Positions 14,647 to 14,801 of a stretch of DNA of 14,801 bases are shown in pieces (the first letter of the stretch is position 1; each line of letters begins with the position of its first letter). This stretch comes from JBGCED01 sp045106055 (lineage in GTDB: Bacteria; Pseudomonadota; Alphaproteobacteria; CBDDJK01): NCBI GenBank assembly GCA_045106055.1, contig JBGCED010000052.1, positions 1-14,801 on the forward strand. Reading direction: 5' to 3'. The notes beneath the pieces are model-generated. The model saw only the letters and a program-made list of their open reading frames with translations. It was not told the DNA's origin and ran no database searches. Made by a program: the position numbers and the translations under genes.

Positions 14647-14801
14647 AGGTGGTTAAAATAAGCGCGATTGAGCGCCGCCGCCAATGCGGCGTAAAGCCTG
14701 CGTGGCGTTTGAACGCCAAACAAAAAGTTAAAGATGGTTAAAATAAGCGCGACTGCGCGCCGCCGCCAATGCGGCGTAAAGCCTGCGTGGCGTTTGAACG
14801 C
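14644..14801. repeat. Two tandem 85-base multi-hairpin repeats, second cut by window end
   Basis: The unit 14644-14728 is repeated at 14729-14801 with 3 mismatches over the 73 comparable bases (at 14649, 14668 and 14671). Each unit contains an AT-rich spacer with GGTTAAAATA and then the three-hairpin core also found at 8621-8682. The cores here lie at 14661-14722 and 14746-14801. The first unit begins with the TAA of leuA. The hairpins could end or stabilise the leuA transcript. No gene is visible in this tail. The array may continue past the window. Confidence 0.9.

Noticed and set aside
14644..14801. CRISPR array
   Set aside because: The whole 85-base unit repeats, with no variable spacers, and only two copies are visible.

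Overview
The window looks like chromosomal DNA of a marine-type alphaproteobacterium of moderate to low GC. That reading rests on the gene families (a BCCT betaine-type carrier, a DUF3726 protein, an Ldh2-family oxidoreductase, a LeuA of about 560 residues) and their AT-leaning codon use. A SAR116-like or roseobacter-like host is plausible but not shown by the sequence. Genes are tightly packed, often with 1 to 8 base overlaps. No rRNA, tRNA, CRISPR, transposase or phage gene is visible.

Left part (1-8488): after a partial plus-strand membrane-protein end (1-200) and a convergent DUF2306 gene (197-592), bases 687-8488 form one minus-strand operon. In transcription order it holds an aldehyde dehydrogenase, a divergent M19 dipeptidase-like protein, a 555-residue protein I do not recognise, a DUF3726 protein, an Ldh2-family oxidoreductase and a BCCT transporter. 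A good sigma70-type promoter sits at 8519-8547 and a strong hairpin terminator at 625-651. The content (betaine-type importer, two NAD(P)-dependent oxidoreductases, a dipeptidase-like protein and two unknowns) suggests uptake and breakdown of a quaternary-ammonium or N-methylated compound. The substrate is not determined.

Middle (8489-8784): a divergent intergenic region packed with pieces of a GC-rich multi-hairpin repeat, plus promoters on both strands. The plus-strand promoter would start transcription at the ATG of the next gene, implying a leaderless mRNA.

Right part (8785-14646, plus strand): an 825-residue protein joins a histidine-kinase-like front, a TPR-like middle and a GT9/GT41-like glycosyltransferase end. 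It overlaps uppP (undecaprenyl-diphosphatase) by 8 bases. Next come a fumarylacetoacetate-hydrolase family enzyme with its own likely promoter, then leuA. From the leuA stop codon onward, two tandem 85-base copies of the same multi-hairpin repeat run off the end of the window.

The three most notable items are the kinase-TPR-glycosyltransferase fusion coupled to uppP, the six-gene putative catabolic operon with its metal-ligand-poor M19 protein and unknown 555-residue partner, and the near-identical intergenic repeat family.
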